A stretch of DNA of 64,000 nucleotides from Chrysaora quinquecirrha (taxonomy: Eukaryota; Cnidaria; Scyphozoa; Semaeostomeae; Pelagiidae): contig JACTAT010000051.1 in assembly GCA_014526335.1 (NCBI GenBank), positions 402,590 to 466,589 on the forward strand, in the 5' to 3' direction. This document shows, in pieces, positions 34,260 through 47,459 of the stretch. The notes under the pieces were generated by a model that was given only the letters and a program-made list of their open reading frames with translations, ran no database searches and had not been told where the DNA came from. The position numbers and the translations under genes were made by a program. Positions within the stretch are counted from its first letter, which is position 1. Each line of letters opens with the position of its first letter.

Positions 34260-34717
34260 GTAAGAACAAACGTAAACCAGCTCGGGTAAAAATCAAGCCT
34301 TTGTCTATTAATTTCAATGTTGAAAATATCTTCGCCATCAAAGTCATTGTCACTCTCATTCTGTTCATTTTCTTCTTGAGTACCCAAAAAGTATGACACG
34401 TTTATTTGACCGAGAGCTTCTTCACTAAAACCCATAACTGAAGAGTATGGGTCCGTCCTAGTGGTAGCATCAAAAGCACTAGATGGACTAATACTGACGC
34501 TTCCTCGGGAAGCAGCTGTTTCAGCTAAGGCATTACCTTCTACATTTGACCTGCTCCTCTCATCTTCGCTGTGCAAATCATTTATGCTCGGCAACTGTGG
34601 ATGTGACGGATTATCTTGGCATTCAATTTCTTGGGAAAAAATCTTGTAACCGTTAGTGAGCTGATCTGCGGCGAATTCCAAACCTTCACTTGTCAGTGCA
34701 ATCAATCCATACACAGA
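34260..34717 (-). pseudogene. peptidase exon, 5' part (copy B)
   Basis: This is the counterpart of 4176-3762. Copy B has 44 extra bases (34513-34556) that keep the acidic linker in one frame, so the exon is better preserved here than in copy A up to about 34290. There an A run is one base shorter (A5, compared with A6 in copy A) and the frame shifts. The catalytic part falls in the gap. The linked exon is at 35416-35294. Confidence 0.55.
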
Positions 34718-36302
34718 CTGGAGGTTGATGGTATGAGTGTACTTCTTGGACGGTACCTAGAAGAAAATTATGATAGCTACAGAGCTATGCGATTTAAAAT
34801 AGTTTTCCCTGACAGCTGGCTCACGATAACTGGAAACCTCGATAACTCCAACATCGCTAACTCGAACCATTTTATTCCTCAATTTTAGGTTCGAGTTATC
34901 GTTAGTTTACTGTAATCAAATGTATCCAAATATACTATCAATTACATAAGTGTATGTAGAGAAACTTTGCCGCATTTTGTCATTGTCGTCGTGTAAGGGC
35001 AGTTTCACTCCTCTGTCAATTGTCACTGTCCCCCATTGTACGACATTTATATATATAAGCAAAAGGATTTCTGTCTCATTTTAACCAAGAGTATAGAGAT
35101 TTTCTAAGGAGTAGTGTATAATTGCTGCGTAGAAATGTCTGCTTTAACATATGGAACTTGTGATATGTAATTTAAGTTGCATATTTGACTTTTAACATAC
35201 TGCCTTTATTATTGTGCTTCCAAAATTGCTTTCATTTTTAATTTCGCTGTATATGTTTCCTTTAATAAGGTGCAATTTGAAGAACCAGCTTACTTTGTTG
35301 TTACATTCATGTTCTTCCAACTGTCCCTCTACATTTGGCTGGCTGTTGTCGCAATCAACCATTAATTCGGAATCTAGAAAGTAGCTTATTGGATAAGGTT
35401 GAACTAACATTGAACCCTAAAGCCTGTGAGACTCACTTAATACACAAGCCTTTTGCGTCAGCTGAGCAGCTGTGTAACAGGGATCGATGAAGACTTCTGT
35501 TTTACGTGTGAAGACACAGAGCCAGGAATACGACTTTGTACGACATTATCATGATTCAAGACTGACTACAATTTACATTACTTACAACTTAAATACATTT
35601 ACTAACGGAAATAACTACAGAGAGAACAAAGGAAGGAAAGAAAGAGAGAAATTCCATTCATTAGATTTAACATGATAGAGAGGCTGTAATTAGGCATGCT
35701 GTCCTGCTACAGCTGATAGGGGATGATAAAGAAAGCTATAATTGTATGACATTTAAGAAGAACGTTAACTTCTAGGATCTACAGTGCCCACAAGTTTGTA
35801 TATAGCTTGATAATTTCACGGCCCATAAAGTGAAGATGACGATTACTGCATTTCGATCCCTTGAACCACATCTGGGTATAATATCTCAATTGCCAATTGT
35901 GTCAACCTGTTTCTGCCGTTTATTTATACTCTCAGAAGTGTCAAATGAACAAAGCTTGAAAGTAGCTTTGTAGCTATTTGTTAAAATATGCTATAATTCC
36001 CATCAGGAAATAAGAAAGAAGATCTGCGATGCTGCTTTGTTTTGATGATTTTGTGGAGAATTAATGGACAAAATATAGGGTGTTCCAAAAAAAGGAATCC
36101 GGTTTGGAACCTTCCTAATAAAGGCAAAATTAAATTCTTGTGCATGAAATTTTGGTACACGTGTTTGAAGGAATAAGAATTATGCTGACATCACTTTATA
36201 ATGTTGTACTTTTAGACTAGGCATCAATCTGGATATTCCCCTTTCACTATTTCTTCAAAGGTATTATTCCAATCAAAATTATATACAGTGTTTCTAGCTT
36301 AC

Positions 36303-37366
36303 CCCTTGCTCCTAATTGCTCTGCTAGTTCATTCAGCTCCACCTTCTTTTTCTCCAAGGATGGGATGACCTTTTCTGTATAATATTTTAGAAAATTTGCC
36401 ATTTCGATGGATAAAAAATCTATCTCCTCCTTGCATCTGTCGTCAAAGATCAAGCGATCACCAATATATCTTTTGCTCGCCAAAGACACTAAATATGAGA
36501 AGATGACAATTCATTCTGAATCAAGCAAGAATCGATACACTTTTTACTTCATGATGGGTTAGTTAAAAGAACACTTGTCATACTCTGTTTCGTCAGATCT
36601 TATGATTCTTGTTGCGAAGACTTTCCATTTCGAAAAAGCAATGTACAGAAAAAAAACCCATATTATCAAGGGCCGAAAATGTGGAACAGTCTTCCAAAAT
36701 ATACAGAAAGAGGACGACGACATATGTCTTCTGTTAACAGGGCCACACATTAGGAGGGTGTGGGGGGATGTGACATCCCCCAATATATTGTCAGTCGGTC
36801 GAGTAAGCTTGATTAGTAGCGCTACATGGAAAGACGATAAAGTTCATTGAAAAATTCACCTGAGGTTTCTTCTCCAATTGAAGTTCTGTTCTCATCACTT
36901 TGTAGACTAGCATAACTTATTTCAGACTCCCGCAAACTAATAGCTATCTCGTTATAGAGGAGAATAGCGTCATCGATTTCTGCTTTCGTCTTTCTCACAA
37001 TTTTTGATAGTCTTGTGTTTTCTTTTGATAATTATTCTGAATTCACTTTAAGGTGCTTATCTTAACTTAATATAGAATAGGGATCACACCTTACCATTCC
37101 TGGGGTAGAACATCCCTAAGAATCTTTGTTATGTGAATCACAGGGAAGGTAACGTAGAAATAACATGAAGCATTATAGATCAAGAATTCTGCAAAAATAA
37201 TAGCAGTTTTTGTCTTAGAAATGCTTATGAGCCCATCACATTCACCTTTTGCAATATTTCTCAACTGGCCAAGCCACGAGCCGTGATCTATGGTTTCCAA
37301 AGACAGACCTTCTTTGTCGCAGAAATCTTTCAGCTCCGACATAGATTTTTGCTGGCTGTTTAATAC
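36303..37366 (-). pseudogene. KDZ C-terminal exons, internally deleted (copy B)
   Basis: Exons equivalent to copy A 8083-7963 and 5948-5763 are present at 37366-37246 and 36488-36303. The exon between them (7651-7370) is gone and the next is truncated at 37026. This is a single 1.26 kb deletion whose breakpoint lies inside coding sequence (TTTTGA/TAATTATTC). Confidence 0.6.
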
Positions 37367-38854
37367 CTGTGGAAAAACATTTGTTACCTTCTTAATAGCT
37401 AATTATTTGAATCACTCATTCCATGGACAAAATAAACCAAACGATGCGATCTCTATTTATCAACAGAGCGAAGACTAATTAGCTAGGTTTTGAAATAGCA
37501 AAAGAATCTCCTCTGCATTAACTGATCGAGAAAAACGTATTCGTAGTAAATTTGTTGCTTACCATTGAACGGCCCCTTATAATTAGAGTTCGCATTAACA
37601 TGGAATCTTTAAAAGTTATAATTGACGAGATAGGGACCATACGTTGTCACTATGTACGAGATAGATTATTGTTCGTTTCATTATGTAAAGAATGGGAACA
37701 ACTGATCGAGAAGTAGGACTAAATGAGTGTATTAATGAATAAAAAACTAACATCTTTTCTGCGTTTCACCAATGTACCAGGTATTTCTTTTATTCGTCTC
37801 TGATTCCACCACAATACAATTTCAGTCAAATATTCTTCACGAGCTAAAAGTGAGCTGCATGTTATAAATAAAAAGTCGTATTTTCATTTTAAATTTAAAG
37901 AAGGAGCTGGTGAATTCATTGCGTTGAGTATTCACACGCAGAGGATTTCACAGGACTTAACTGGAATTAAATGTTTAAATGTTATGCGACACACTCATTT
38001 AATGCATAGCATTCAAACATTTAATTCCAGTAAAGACGCTTTCCACGCGGTATTTTCCAGTGAGTATGTAATTCCTTATGTGCTTAACTAAAATTTTGGA
38101 TAAATCCAAACAATAGTTTTATTTCGAAGTGGAAGACATTCCTACATAATGTCTCCAATGGCTGGCAGTTTCCTTGAAAACCAGTCGTTAATGAATACCT
38201 TCGGGTGTCATTCTTCCTGTCACGGCACTTGAATTAGACAACATGCTGTTCACTATCTCACAGTCTTCACCATGACTTCTTCCACTACCTTCTTTGTACC
38301 GTCCTTCTTCGTATATCTGTAGGTAAATTGTTTTTTTTTTTCACACGGATAAAAATATTTCATCCCCCAATCAGGAAAGATAATTATCAGAAAAACATAT
38401 ATGACAATTATAGACCAAATTTATGCTGCAGATACAACACGAAAATATTTCAACGCATAAGCTATATTAAAGGAAGAACTATCAAGTACTGTGCATAACA
38501 CTATATTAGTATACATAACAAGGAGTAGTTGTGAGTAGTGCATCGCATCTTTGTAATAAAAACTTGTAAGGGATTAAAATCTAACGTGGCCATCACATGT
38601 TGATGTTTATGAAATGTTGTCACATGCAACATTAATCTGACTGCCCTGTCGCTTACTGCCAAATACGTTGCTTAAGGCGAGGGTGGCAAGGAATAAACTA
38701 AGGGTCCCTTGGTTTGGTTATAACCTATTGCGCTGAAAAATAAATTTATTCACAGAATAAAAAAGACTTCATGCAACCTTCAACGGAGCATGAATAATAC
38801 ATATTTCACGAACAGCACTAATTCAAGCATTACTTTCTTTCTTCTTTTTCTCAC

Positions 38855-39139
38855 CTGACATGTCCAGTCATGTCCAGCACCATGCATTAAGTTCAGCGCA
38901 AATGTCGCCTTTGATGAATTTACTGGCTGAATTTCACATCTCTGCCGAGGATATCGTTTACGTGCAGATAATGATGGTATGCAAAGAGTTCTCCTTGAAA
39001 CATATTCAAACCCTTTTGGGCGACCTGATGTCTGCAGCTGCTGAACATCAATCCAGTTTCGTCTAAAGCTCCTTTTCGTTTGACAGTACTTGCGGCAGCT
39101 TCCCAGAAGGAATTTCCACATTGGTTATCACTTTTTATT
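38855..39139 (-). pseudogene. KDZ catalytic exon with lost active-site segment (copy B)
   Basis: This is the same exon as 9904-9571, but 50 bases are replaced by one. The segment coding for FQDIACKYKTW is removed and the frame shifts, so this allele cannot encode an active transposase. The remaining LMHGAGHDWTCQ end is still readable in the shifted frame. Confidence 0.8.
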
Positions 39140-39569
39140 TTCTAAATGTTCCTCAATTTGAAGAACAGACTTTGAAATATTAGCTACATTGCAAAACAAT
39201 ATAAATTAATAAGAGCACATGCACGTACCAATAACAGCACTTTTAAGTATTTAATGTCAATCATATGGATAAAGAGACAACACAGGCGCAACTTATTGAA
39301 AATTACAAAGATAACAGATTTGCTACTAGAGAACTGTATTGAAGTACTCTTATTACTATTGAATTATACTGTTGTACATGTAAACTGTGATTATTTCTAA
39401 GAGTTGATGAATGTCTATTTCTAATGTTTACCTAGCGTAATACGTCTAATGCGGCTCCTTCAAAAAGTGTAGCAGAGCTGGATAGTTTATTCCACTATTG
39501 AACATATGGCAAATACATATCTTTATATAGAAAACTAGGACAAAAGGTCTTTTTACGACACAAACGTAC

Positions 39570-39666
39570 CTTGCACCCCGTTTTTTTATACAAATCACTC
39601 ACATGCTCATTGACGTTTTCATTTGAGCAAATGAAGGTCTCTCCATAATACGATGGTCTGTGCCGT
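39570..39666 (-). CDS. KDZ exon that is cut by the transposon in copy A
   Basis: This 97-nt exon runs between acceptor CATTTTAAG and donor GCAAG/GTACGT and encodes RPSYYGETFICSNENV. Its match to copy A stops at 39626. In copy A the rest is replaced by the 9.5 kb element. Confidence 0.5.
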
Positions 39667-40242
39667 CTTAAAATGAAGAAAACTATAAAACTTAAAAAAA
39701 ACAACTGATATATAATCTTAAAAGAAGATTTCTTTAGAGATATATCTATATATTATTTTGAAGACATACTTATACAGCATTTCAAACAGTTGGCAAGCAG
39801 CATTTTCTATGAGATAGTCATTATGATTGGTAGATGGCTGTATTATGTATGGTTGCAGTGCATACAGAAAGAAGTAATGTTTGCACGTGTTTGTGCATTC
39901 ATGTACACATGTACATTTGTGTAAGCTCGCTTATACGCTGTACCGATTATTTTGCCTCTACTCTGCTCAGAACTGCACTGCTAAAATTAATGTCCCAAGA
40001 AGCAGGTAGCTTACGCTTTCATACGGTTTTCCTTTCAACTCTGAATGATTTTGAATGAATTTTTGCTCGTTAGCAATAGATATCCAGGCTTGTCCATGCC
40101 CGTGGTCCGTCATTCCCTGCAAGCGCTAGATCGCAAGTTCCAGTGGAAGTTTCGTTGCGCTTTTTAGCTCACAGTAGCGATGGTTAAACCATACTTCGTT
40201 CGAAAGATGAAAGCAAGCCATTACATTTATGAATAATCTTAC

Positions 40243-40456
40243 CTACCACCACGTTGATACCTTCTTAATTTAGTGTTTCCATCGATGTGTGCAGTCAGTT
40301 GTGACATCGTGCAAGGTGGGCAATTCATCCAATCCTTTCCTCTTATAAGATTTAATTTGTATTTACAAAATTTCCATTCCCTGAATGCTCGTTGAAATGA
40401 GGCAGTGTTGATTGTGGAACACTTCAAGGAAGACAGGTTTTGCATGTTTAAAATCA
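40243..40456 (-). CDS. KDZ exon with Cys-x2-Cys and His-Ile-Asp-Gly motif (copy B only)
   Basis: The minus-strand segment between acceptor GCTACAG and donor GGTAG/GTAAGA encodes AFREWKFCKYKLNL and then MNCPPCTMSQLTAHIDGN. The Phe-x-x-Glu-Trp, Cys-Pro-x-Cys and His-x-Asp-Gly-Asn order is a KDZ transposase signature, and the Asp is a candidate first catalytic acid. In copy A all but the first part (up to 19859) is lost with the transposon insertion. The exact 5' splice phase is unclear. Confidence 0.6.
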
Positions 40457-40841
40457 CTGTAGCAAAAAGGAGATTGTTTCCCCAATGTCAGAGCTCATCA
40501 GTGTGACTAGACAGCATTGACAATACAGATGGGCGAATTTGCAGAACTTTGCGTTATATGAATTTCCTTCGGGACTACTTCTCCAATTTGCTTTGAGATT
40601 TTTAAAAGAAAATCATGCAAGATCTTTAACTTTCATCAAAATCTTCATTTCATTTGCAATTTTGGAGGTTATACAAAACCTTATAAAATGATTGTGAAAT
40701 GCCTAGTATAATTATCCAACAATGAAATCAGAGCATCAAGATTGTCTGCTTCCTTCACTTTTTGGCAAAGTTTTGCAACAATTGCACACTATATTATCTA
40801 TCAGTCAGTCACAGACCATCACAGTAAAGCATATTACTTAC

Positions 40842-41080
40842 CCTTGCATTCTGACTTGATAGCTGACTTAGGACTTTAAGAAAACTGGATTCAGAGCACT
40901 TTGGCTGATAAACATGTTGTAGATACCAAAATTCTAGGAGCTCAATGTCATAGATGCAACCAATATTTATTGTTGATCCAGGCCAATATCCATTTTTTAA
41001 GACCGTCTCTAAATCGAGACTCTGAATTATGAATGCACAAGCTTTGCATTGTAATTTACGAATAAGAACATCAAAGCGCC
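40842..41080 (-). CDS. KDZ N-terminal-domain exon (copy B)
   Basis: This is the counterpart of 20530-20292 in copy A, with the same splice sites, frame and Cys-x2-Cys pair (LQCKACAF). It is intact here. Confidence 0.65.
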
Positions 41081-41409
41081 CTGCAAAATTGTAATGCAAA
41101 AAGATCAAATTTTGAAAAGTACACAAAATTGTTAAAAAGCAGAACAAGATTACACCCAGTCCTTCTTCTCTGTAATTTACAATCTCAGAATGCATAAAGA
41201 AGCCTGTTGGACTTTGGCAAGATTCACAAAAAGAAAATAAATCTTTTAGAAGAAGCAATCAATGTGAAAGATGGATTAAAAGTTTCAAGGACAATTTGGC
41301 ATAAATTCATTGCAACAATGTTGTGTTTAATCACAGTATCTTTATTTAAAAAATCATCAGTAAAAATAAAATGACATTTCATAGAGTAAATTAAAAGCAT
41401 TGTAACTAC

Positions 41410-41529
41410 CTTTTCTGGTAATAACAATAACAGGAATCCCATCATCAAGAAAATTGTAATCTTCGCTCCTCACAAACCTTGCTTCACAAGATGTGCATGA
41501 CAATCGCTTTAATGGCAGAAATTTGTTAC
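41410..41529 (-). CDS. KDZ exon, second zinc-cluster part (copy B only)
   Basis: This 120-nt exon runs between acceptor GTTTCAG and donor AAAAG/GTAGTT. It encodes FLPLKRLSCTSCEARF and then VIVITRKG. In copy A only its last bases survive next to the 1.74 kb deletion. Confidence 0.55.
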
Positions 41530-41995
41530 CTGAAACATGCATAAAAGGATAATAAGGTAGGATGGAGCATTGGTACACAAACTACAAGGCTGTATAGGCA
41601 TTTCCTCTAATGTATCACATCTAATTTCCCACAAAAGCTTTCAACATTCTTATATATGAGAAATTCAAAAATATAGTTTTGCAACAATTGCACACTTTAT
41701 TATCATAGACAATTATAGACAACTAATATTAAACGTTTCTGACCAACCATCATCAGTAACTCTTCGAGGTGAGTTTGTGATGAAGATCATGTCTTATATA
41801 TATAATTCATATAGATTTAGTTAAAAAAACTTATGTATTATAGATAATACTTATAATACTTATGTAGAATATTATATAATAAATTGAATATAATATACAT
41901 AAAAAATCAAACCTACGAGAAAAGCAATGTCAATGCACAAAATATATTGAAAGCAAGGAATTCAAGTCTGATAGCAGGAAAATTAAAATACTTAC

Positions 41996-42361
41996 ATATT
42001 TCAACAAGCTGATTTTGATTATTAAGTGTCTGGTATGGAGCCACTGGCTTCAGGAAATCATTAATAGACATAAGCCTATCATGCATTGGTTTATTACAAT
42101 GAATTCCTGAATCACACTCAGAGCAACAATTAACTTAAGGTATGCAGGATCTACACTGAATCACTGCAGCTCTCTGATTGCAATTTTCACACTTCCCAAG
42201 ATTAGGAATGAAGCTGGATACAACACTATCAAAAATGGATTTCCTATTTGCATCCCAATTCTCATTTTCTGCAGCCAGTCGTGATGCCCAGGACTGCCTT
42301 GACTTCTTTTGCCCTGCCTTTGCCAATATGGCTTTGCATTTATCAAGAACATCTTTCAGAA
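41996..42361 (-). pseudogene. KDZ exon with CxC2-type zinc cluster, one stop (copy B only)
   Basis: This 366-nt minus-strand exon encodes a helical lead and then KCENCNQRAAVIQCRSC. After an in-frame TAA (42137-42135) it continues CCSECDSGIHCNKPMHDR. The Cys pairs followed by Cys-Asp and His-x(n)-Pro-x-His-Asp-Arg are the cysteine cluster associated with KDZ transposases. The TAA sits inside the cluster. The whole exon is deleted in copy A. Confidence 0.7.
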
Positions 42362-42596
42362 CTAAAAACAACAACAAATTGAAACAGGTCTACAGAAAGC
42401 ATAAGTTACTCAGATGATAGGTATACGTATAGGTATAGGTATACATTTACGTTTTAAATACGTATACATCAAGGTCAATTATTGAATCAAAATTCAAGGA
42501 ATAAGAATGATGGAAATCCATAAGCATCACATGATTTGTAACTTGGGTAATAAGCAAATGAAAATTAAATCAAAGAATCTAATTTCAAGGAATATA

Positions 42597-42670
42597 GTTG
42601 GTGTGGCCGAGTGGTCTAGGTGCTTTGCTCACAATTGTAAGGTTGTGGGTTCGAATATAGTCAGGACCAG
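42597..42670 (+). ncRNA. tRNA-derived sequence (SINE-like), copy B only
   Basis: TGGCCGAGTGGTCTAGG matches the Pol III A box of Leu/Ser-type tRNAs exactly. GGTTCGAATAT, about 45 bases later, matches the B box except at its last two positions. The T-stem is degraded, so this is a tRNA-derived SINE head or tRNA pseudogene and not a working tRNA. Confidence 0.55.
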
Positions 42671-43580
42671 CCTAAAGTCAACTCAGTGGTCCATCTTTCC
42701 AAGGTCGGTGAGTGAGTACACAGACTTCTGGGGTAATAACTGACAGTGTCTCTAATAAGTAGAAATGCTAAATACCTTTACAAAGTAAATTATTACTATC
42801 ATTGCGATTAATGAATCAATAGCTCAATTATAGAATTTATTGTCAAGCCAACTGCATTTCTAAAAGATCCAATTTAGACCTCCAAGATCCCATGCATTAA
42901 GCACAAAATTTACAGAACAGCCTAGAATTGTAAGTAAAGCCTAACCTCTCTCAGAAGTAGTCTTTGAAAATTCCTCTTCATATGACATGTTGCAGTTGCC
43001 AATGTCATTTTCTTGAATATCATCTATTCATCAACAGTACATCATTAAGCATTTAGATAGTTCAAAATATAATAATGTCTCAGTACCCCGAAGTACACAG
43101 GAAACCTATCTCTGCATCAAGATCTTCCAGAAATATTTGCTCACGCCTATTCACCCCAAGTGAGCTTTTCAGTAGGGTATGGAATAGCCAAGGAGAAGCT
43201 GGAATAGACTTAAAAAAAGAGGTGGGGTTTATCTTGGGGCCAGGCTCATACATGTTCATACGATCTCCAATGTGGAAAAGTGATTTTCTATTGTTCTTTC
43301 TATTGTTCTTGTTTAATCTCTGGGGTATTTGGCATGCAATGCACCATCGTGGTCTGGGGGTGTGCCAAACAAGTGCAGCATCAGGTTGGGGGTTGAAACA
43401 ACCCTTTTAGCCCAGCCTAGCCCAGTCTCTGCCCCTGTAGACTCGCTGCAGAGAGCCAGGACTTGGTCTTTACACTATGATGAATAAATGCACAATCAAT
43501 CCTAGTTTGGTAAGGTTATAGGTACCTACTAGGTAAGGTTGAGGTGTGAGGTCTACGTCTAGCATGAGAAGATTTTATAC

Positions 43581-43923
43581 CTTCCAGGTCCAACCACTCT
43601 GCTTCCGCTTCATGATCATTAGCGGTCGAATATGGTTCACTCGAACTAGCTGCTGCAGCTACAGCATTCACAGCACCAGTAGGAGCAGAAGCTATGTTGT
43701 GATAGCGGTGACCCAATTGCTTTCGTCTGGCATAGGCCAGTCTCTCTCATCTATTCTTTTGATCATGTAGATGTGATTTGGTCAAATCACAAACCACTTT
43801 CCGCTTCGTTTTTGACATGTATTAGGAAGAGCATCTTTTGAGCTTTTGAAAAACTTTAACAGCTTTTGAGGAAGGTTCCTTCCCTTCTCCGCTGCCACAG
43901 CTGCGGCGAGGGCCATCTGCCAT
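43581..43923 (-). pseudogene. KDZ gene first exon (copy B)
   Basis: This is the counterpart of 21663-21321, with the same ATG, donor and in-frame TGA. Differences include GAA/GAG (synonymous) next to the stop. Confidence 0.5.
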
Positions 43924-44626
43924 GACAGTCAGCGATTGTAGCAGCAACAATAACGACCCCTTTAATTAAAGGGCTTGGACATTAAATCAAGCCATACGAT
44001 CATTTTAAGGAAATACAGAAACGAAAAGTGTTTCTGTTTTTAGAACGAGGATAGACTGGAACTTTGATCATGAAGCCAAATCATGGAAGAGAGGTATTTC
44101 GATACAAGAAGAAATGCCTTTTTATGGGGAAGTAAGGCTTTTACACATCTACATCATATTAAATTCATTTATCATCATCTTATACCATTTCGTTGAGTAT
44201 TCATTATTATTTGTTTCAGCTATCTGAGATTGAAATGATCACTGTTATTGTGCATTAAATTAGGTTGAACCAGCAACAGAGAAAAACAAAATTTCTAGCA
44301 TAATTAATGACATTCAAAAGAAATTAAATCAATTGAAGAAAATGTGTACCTGAAATGGGCATATGGTAAAAAACCAGACCCTAGGACCCATAGGACCGGA
44401 CACAGACCGGACCTTGATCAGGTCTAGACTTACTACATGAGTCGTTGTTATCGCTGTTGAATTGAATTGCTGGACGCTCAAACTAACTGACTGAAGCGAA
44501 CAACAACAACATCAATTCAATTCAATGTGAGCGAAAGTTAGGGACTTGGGAAGCAAGTCTAGATCAGGTCATCCCCTTTTCTCCAACGCATGGCGAGTGT
44601 CAGAAAAAAGACACGACGTGCTCATC

Positions 44627-46953
44627 ATGGTGGACGACAACCTCGGAAAGAACATTGCTCAGCTTGAAGAGAAGCTGAGCAATCTTGAGTCCCCAAGTAA
44701 ACCAAGGTGAGTTTTAAAAGATTTTACAGCGTCTGCATTTTTCGCGTCACTGTTAAACTGCTAAGAAACTAAATTAGATAAATGGATGCTTTGTTCTTAC
44801 CCCCTACCCTTGCAGCCTTAGGCTGTTAGGCCCACACCTTGAATATTGAATAGGTATAGACTATATTTGGCCTTTCAACCGAGTAGATATATGATTTTGG
44901 ATTGTTAGAATAAAAAAAGGGAAGTGCAGAATAAAATAAGAAACTTTCAGTTGGTTTGGTTAAATTTTATCGAATTAAAATAAGAGAACTAGATAGATAC
45001 TACAGTAATAATGGAATCCTTAGGGATTCTCAAGTAACAGCAGGCCTGTCTTAGATACTCCAAATAAAATTTTGCTTCACTGAGCAAGGGCTAAATAAAC
45101 CTACTTTCTGGCACGAAGGCGGTAAGAATTAATGAATTATATGCCTTCTTCTTTGCAGCTGAAATTTTTCATAAACTCTTCCCACATGCTTGAATGTTTA
45201 GCTCCCACCCCTTCATCCATAATGGAGATGAAGGGGTCTCCACCATATTTATATGGTGAGCAAGATCTTGTAGTTTGGTAAATGCTGGCAGATGCAAAGC
45301 TGAAATAATTTTTCATGACATTATTTCTGTGGGAATAACACAGAATTTTGCCATACAGAGAATGATGGCATACATTTGGCATTACTCTGGCAGACACATC
45401 GGTTGGGTAGTTTACCTTGGTTCCACTATGACCTACAAAGTCATCATTAAATTGCAAGAAAATATCACAGCAATAAACACTGAAAAATTAACAAGTTCTT
45501 CTCTCCACATATAAGCCCTTGTAAGCATGACCCATAAATGTGTGCAATGGAAATGTATAACTTTTTCAACAGTATATTTTCTTCATTTAACTACATGTTT
45601 TGTGTTCACAGAGCTCAGGGCAGTGATGTGGATGATTGGTCGGGTGATGAATCATGCAGGCCAAAACGCAAAAGACTGATATTTTCATCAACACCTGTCA
45701 AGAATGCCATTGTCATAGAAGATGATATGAGGTTTGTTCACATGACCATAGGCATGCAGTTTAGGCTTACTAGCGGTGGTGCCAGACAAAACTGTCCATT
45801 GTATTTTAATGGGCTTCAAGAAATTAGGAAATCATTCTTTTGGAAAAACATGGTTGTATATTCTTTGTTAACATGTTACTTTTAATTTTACTTTCAGTTC
45901 AATTGAAACATCTCGAATCACAAGAGCAGCCAGCAGTGATTCAGATCTCAGGTAATATAATTAGCCAATGTTAAACCCTGTGCCAATTCTGTTGTACCAA
46001 GTTAGGTGGGCATGTCTTTGTTTATCATGTAATTATTTATTTTTTTCTTTCAGTCCCATTGAAATGCCACCAATGACAGGATCAGCAAGCAGTGATTCAG
46101 ATCTCAGGTAACATCCTTATTGGGTGCCTCTCCCTGTCCTGACTTTGTTCTTAAAACTAAAATTTAGACATTCGCCCTGCTGGAAACGTTTACCGTACTT
46201 ACTAAATCGCGGAACCACCCAAAACCAGCCAAAATGATACAAAACGACCCAAAACCATCCAAAACGACCCAGATCCAGGTCAAAACCACCCAAAACCACC
46301 CAAAAAAGTGAAATTTACTTTTAAATCATTTATATGAGGGTAGAAAATCCCCACAAATTCAATATATGCTTCGAAATATCCTCCTTGTCTTAATAGATTC
46401 TTCTTTCGTCTTGGGACTTTTCGATGTTATTTCAATCAACTTTCAAATGAGGAACTTCACAATCATACTCTTGCTGAAGTGAAAGAAAATTTCAGGCATA
46501 TTCAGTGTATGATTCAACATATGCATATTTTTATTTCAGTGCAAGCTGGATAGCACCACCACCAAAGATTAATCCAAATTCTTCATTTTCAGACACAAGG
46601 AATTCAAATAATAGGTATATGAACCCTCAATTTGTCTCATTGCAGATGGAAATTAGATTGTATGAGAGCTATTACACCATTTCCAACAATTCTTATGTTT
46701 CACATGTTAAATTCTTTATTTCACCAACTTTGATTTAGATGTCTTAACTCTTAACAAGGCTAAATGAATTATCATAGTCTTTAAATATTGATATATTTAT
46801 AATTTTTCTGTTCACAGGGAGGAGATTCGTGAGATTGAAACCTTGAATGGTGATGACAGAATTCCAATTTATTCTTGTGAAAATGTGCCATGTATGACTG
46901 CTAAGATTGCAAAACTAATTATGAAAGGAGAGCAGGAACAATTTCAAAGCTAG
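44627..46953 (+). CDS. six-exon gene of unknown function, 172 aa, intact (copy B)
   Basis: The exons are 44627-44706, 45612-45731, 45898-45951, 46054-46107, 46540-46614 and 46818-46953. They have the same lengths, phases and stop as the copy A gene. Visible coding changes are Ala to Val at residue 2, Pro to Ala in exon 2 (KNPIV to KNAIV) and Pro to Ser at the start of exon 3. The introns carry several indels, but the exons carry none, which suggests the coding sequence is constrained or only recently diverged. Confidence 0.7.
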
Positions 46954-47459
46954 CCTGCAGATCTTCTGAAATTTGGGTAACAAGACCATAATCTGCAATC
47001 AAAGCCAATTCAATTAAATTTTTGCCAACAAAAATGACCTTAACAGCAGTTAGCCAGGAAGGGATTAAGCAATCACCACAAAAATTTTTCTGCATATGTC
47101 ACAACATCAACAACCCTGAGGAGACCTTGTGTCCAGACTTATTGAAATGTCTCTTTCCTTTACAAGATTTGTCAGCCTCAGCATTCTGTATGGGCTTTGA
47201 GATCTTTCTTGTGACTTTGGGTATATCATCTTGTTTATATTCATTGGCCTTGAGATCCTTTTGTACTCATTATCTATATCATGAAGATTGCTTGTGATAT
47301 ATTTGCTCTGTTGAAGAGAGGGGATATGACACTGTTTTTGATACTGTCTAAGTGATGCGAGTTCACATTCAGTGTGTGGGCTTCCTGTACACTGATACGC
47401 TTAGACTTTTGTTGGCATCTCCTTTAATCTCAGTGTCAAGGAAGGCTAACCTTCATTAT

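Noticed and set aside
33707..34714. Long open frames across the N runs, here and at 53383-54108
   Set aside because: They are open only because N codons cannot be stops. Only the part right of 34260 (the peptidase exon) is real sequence.
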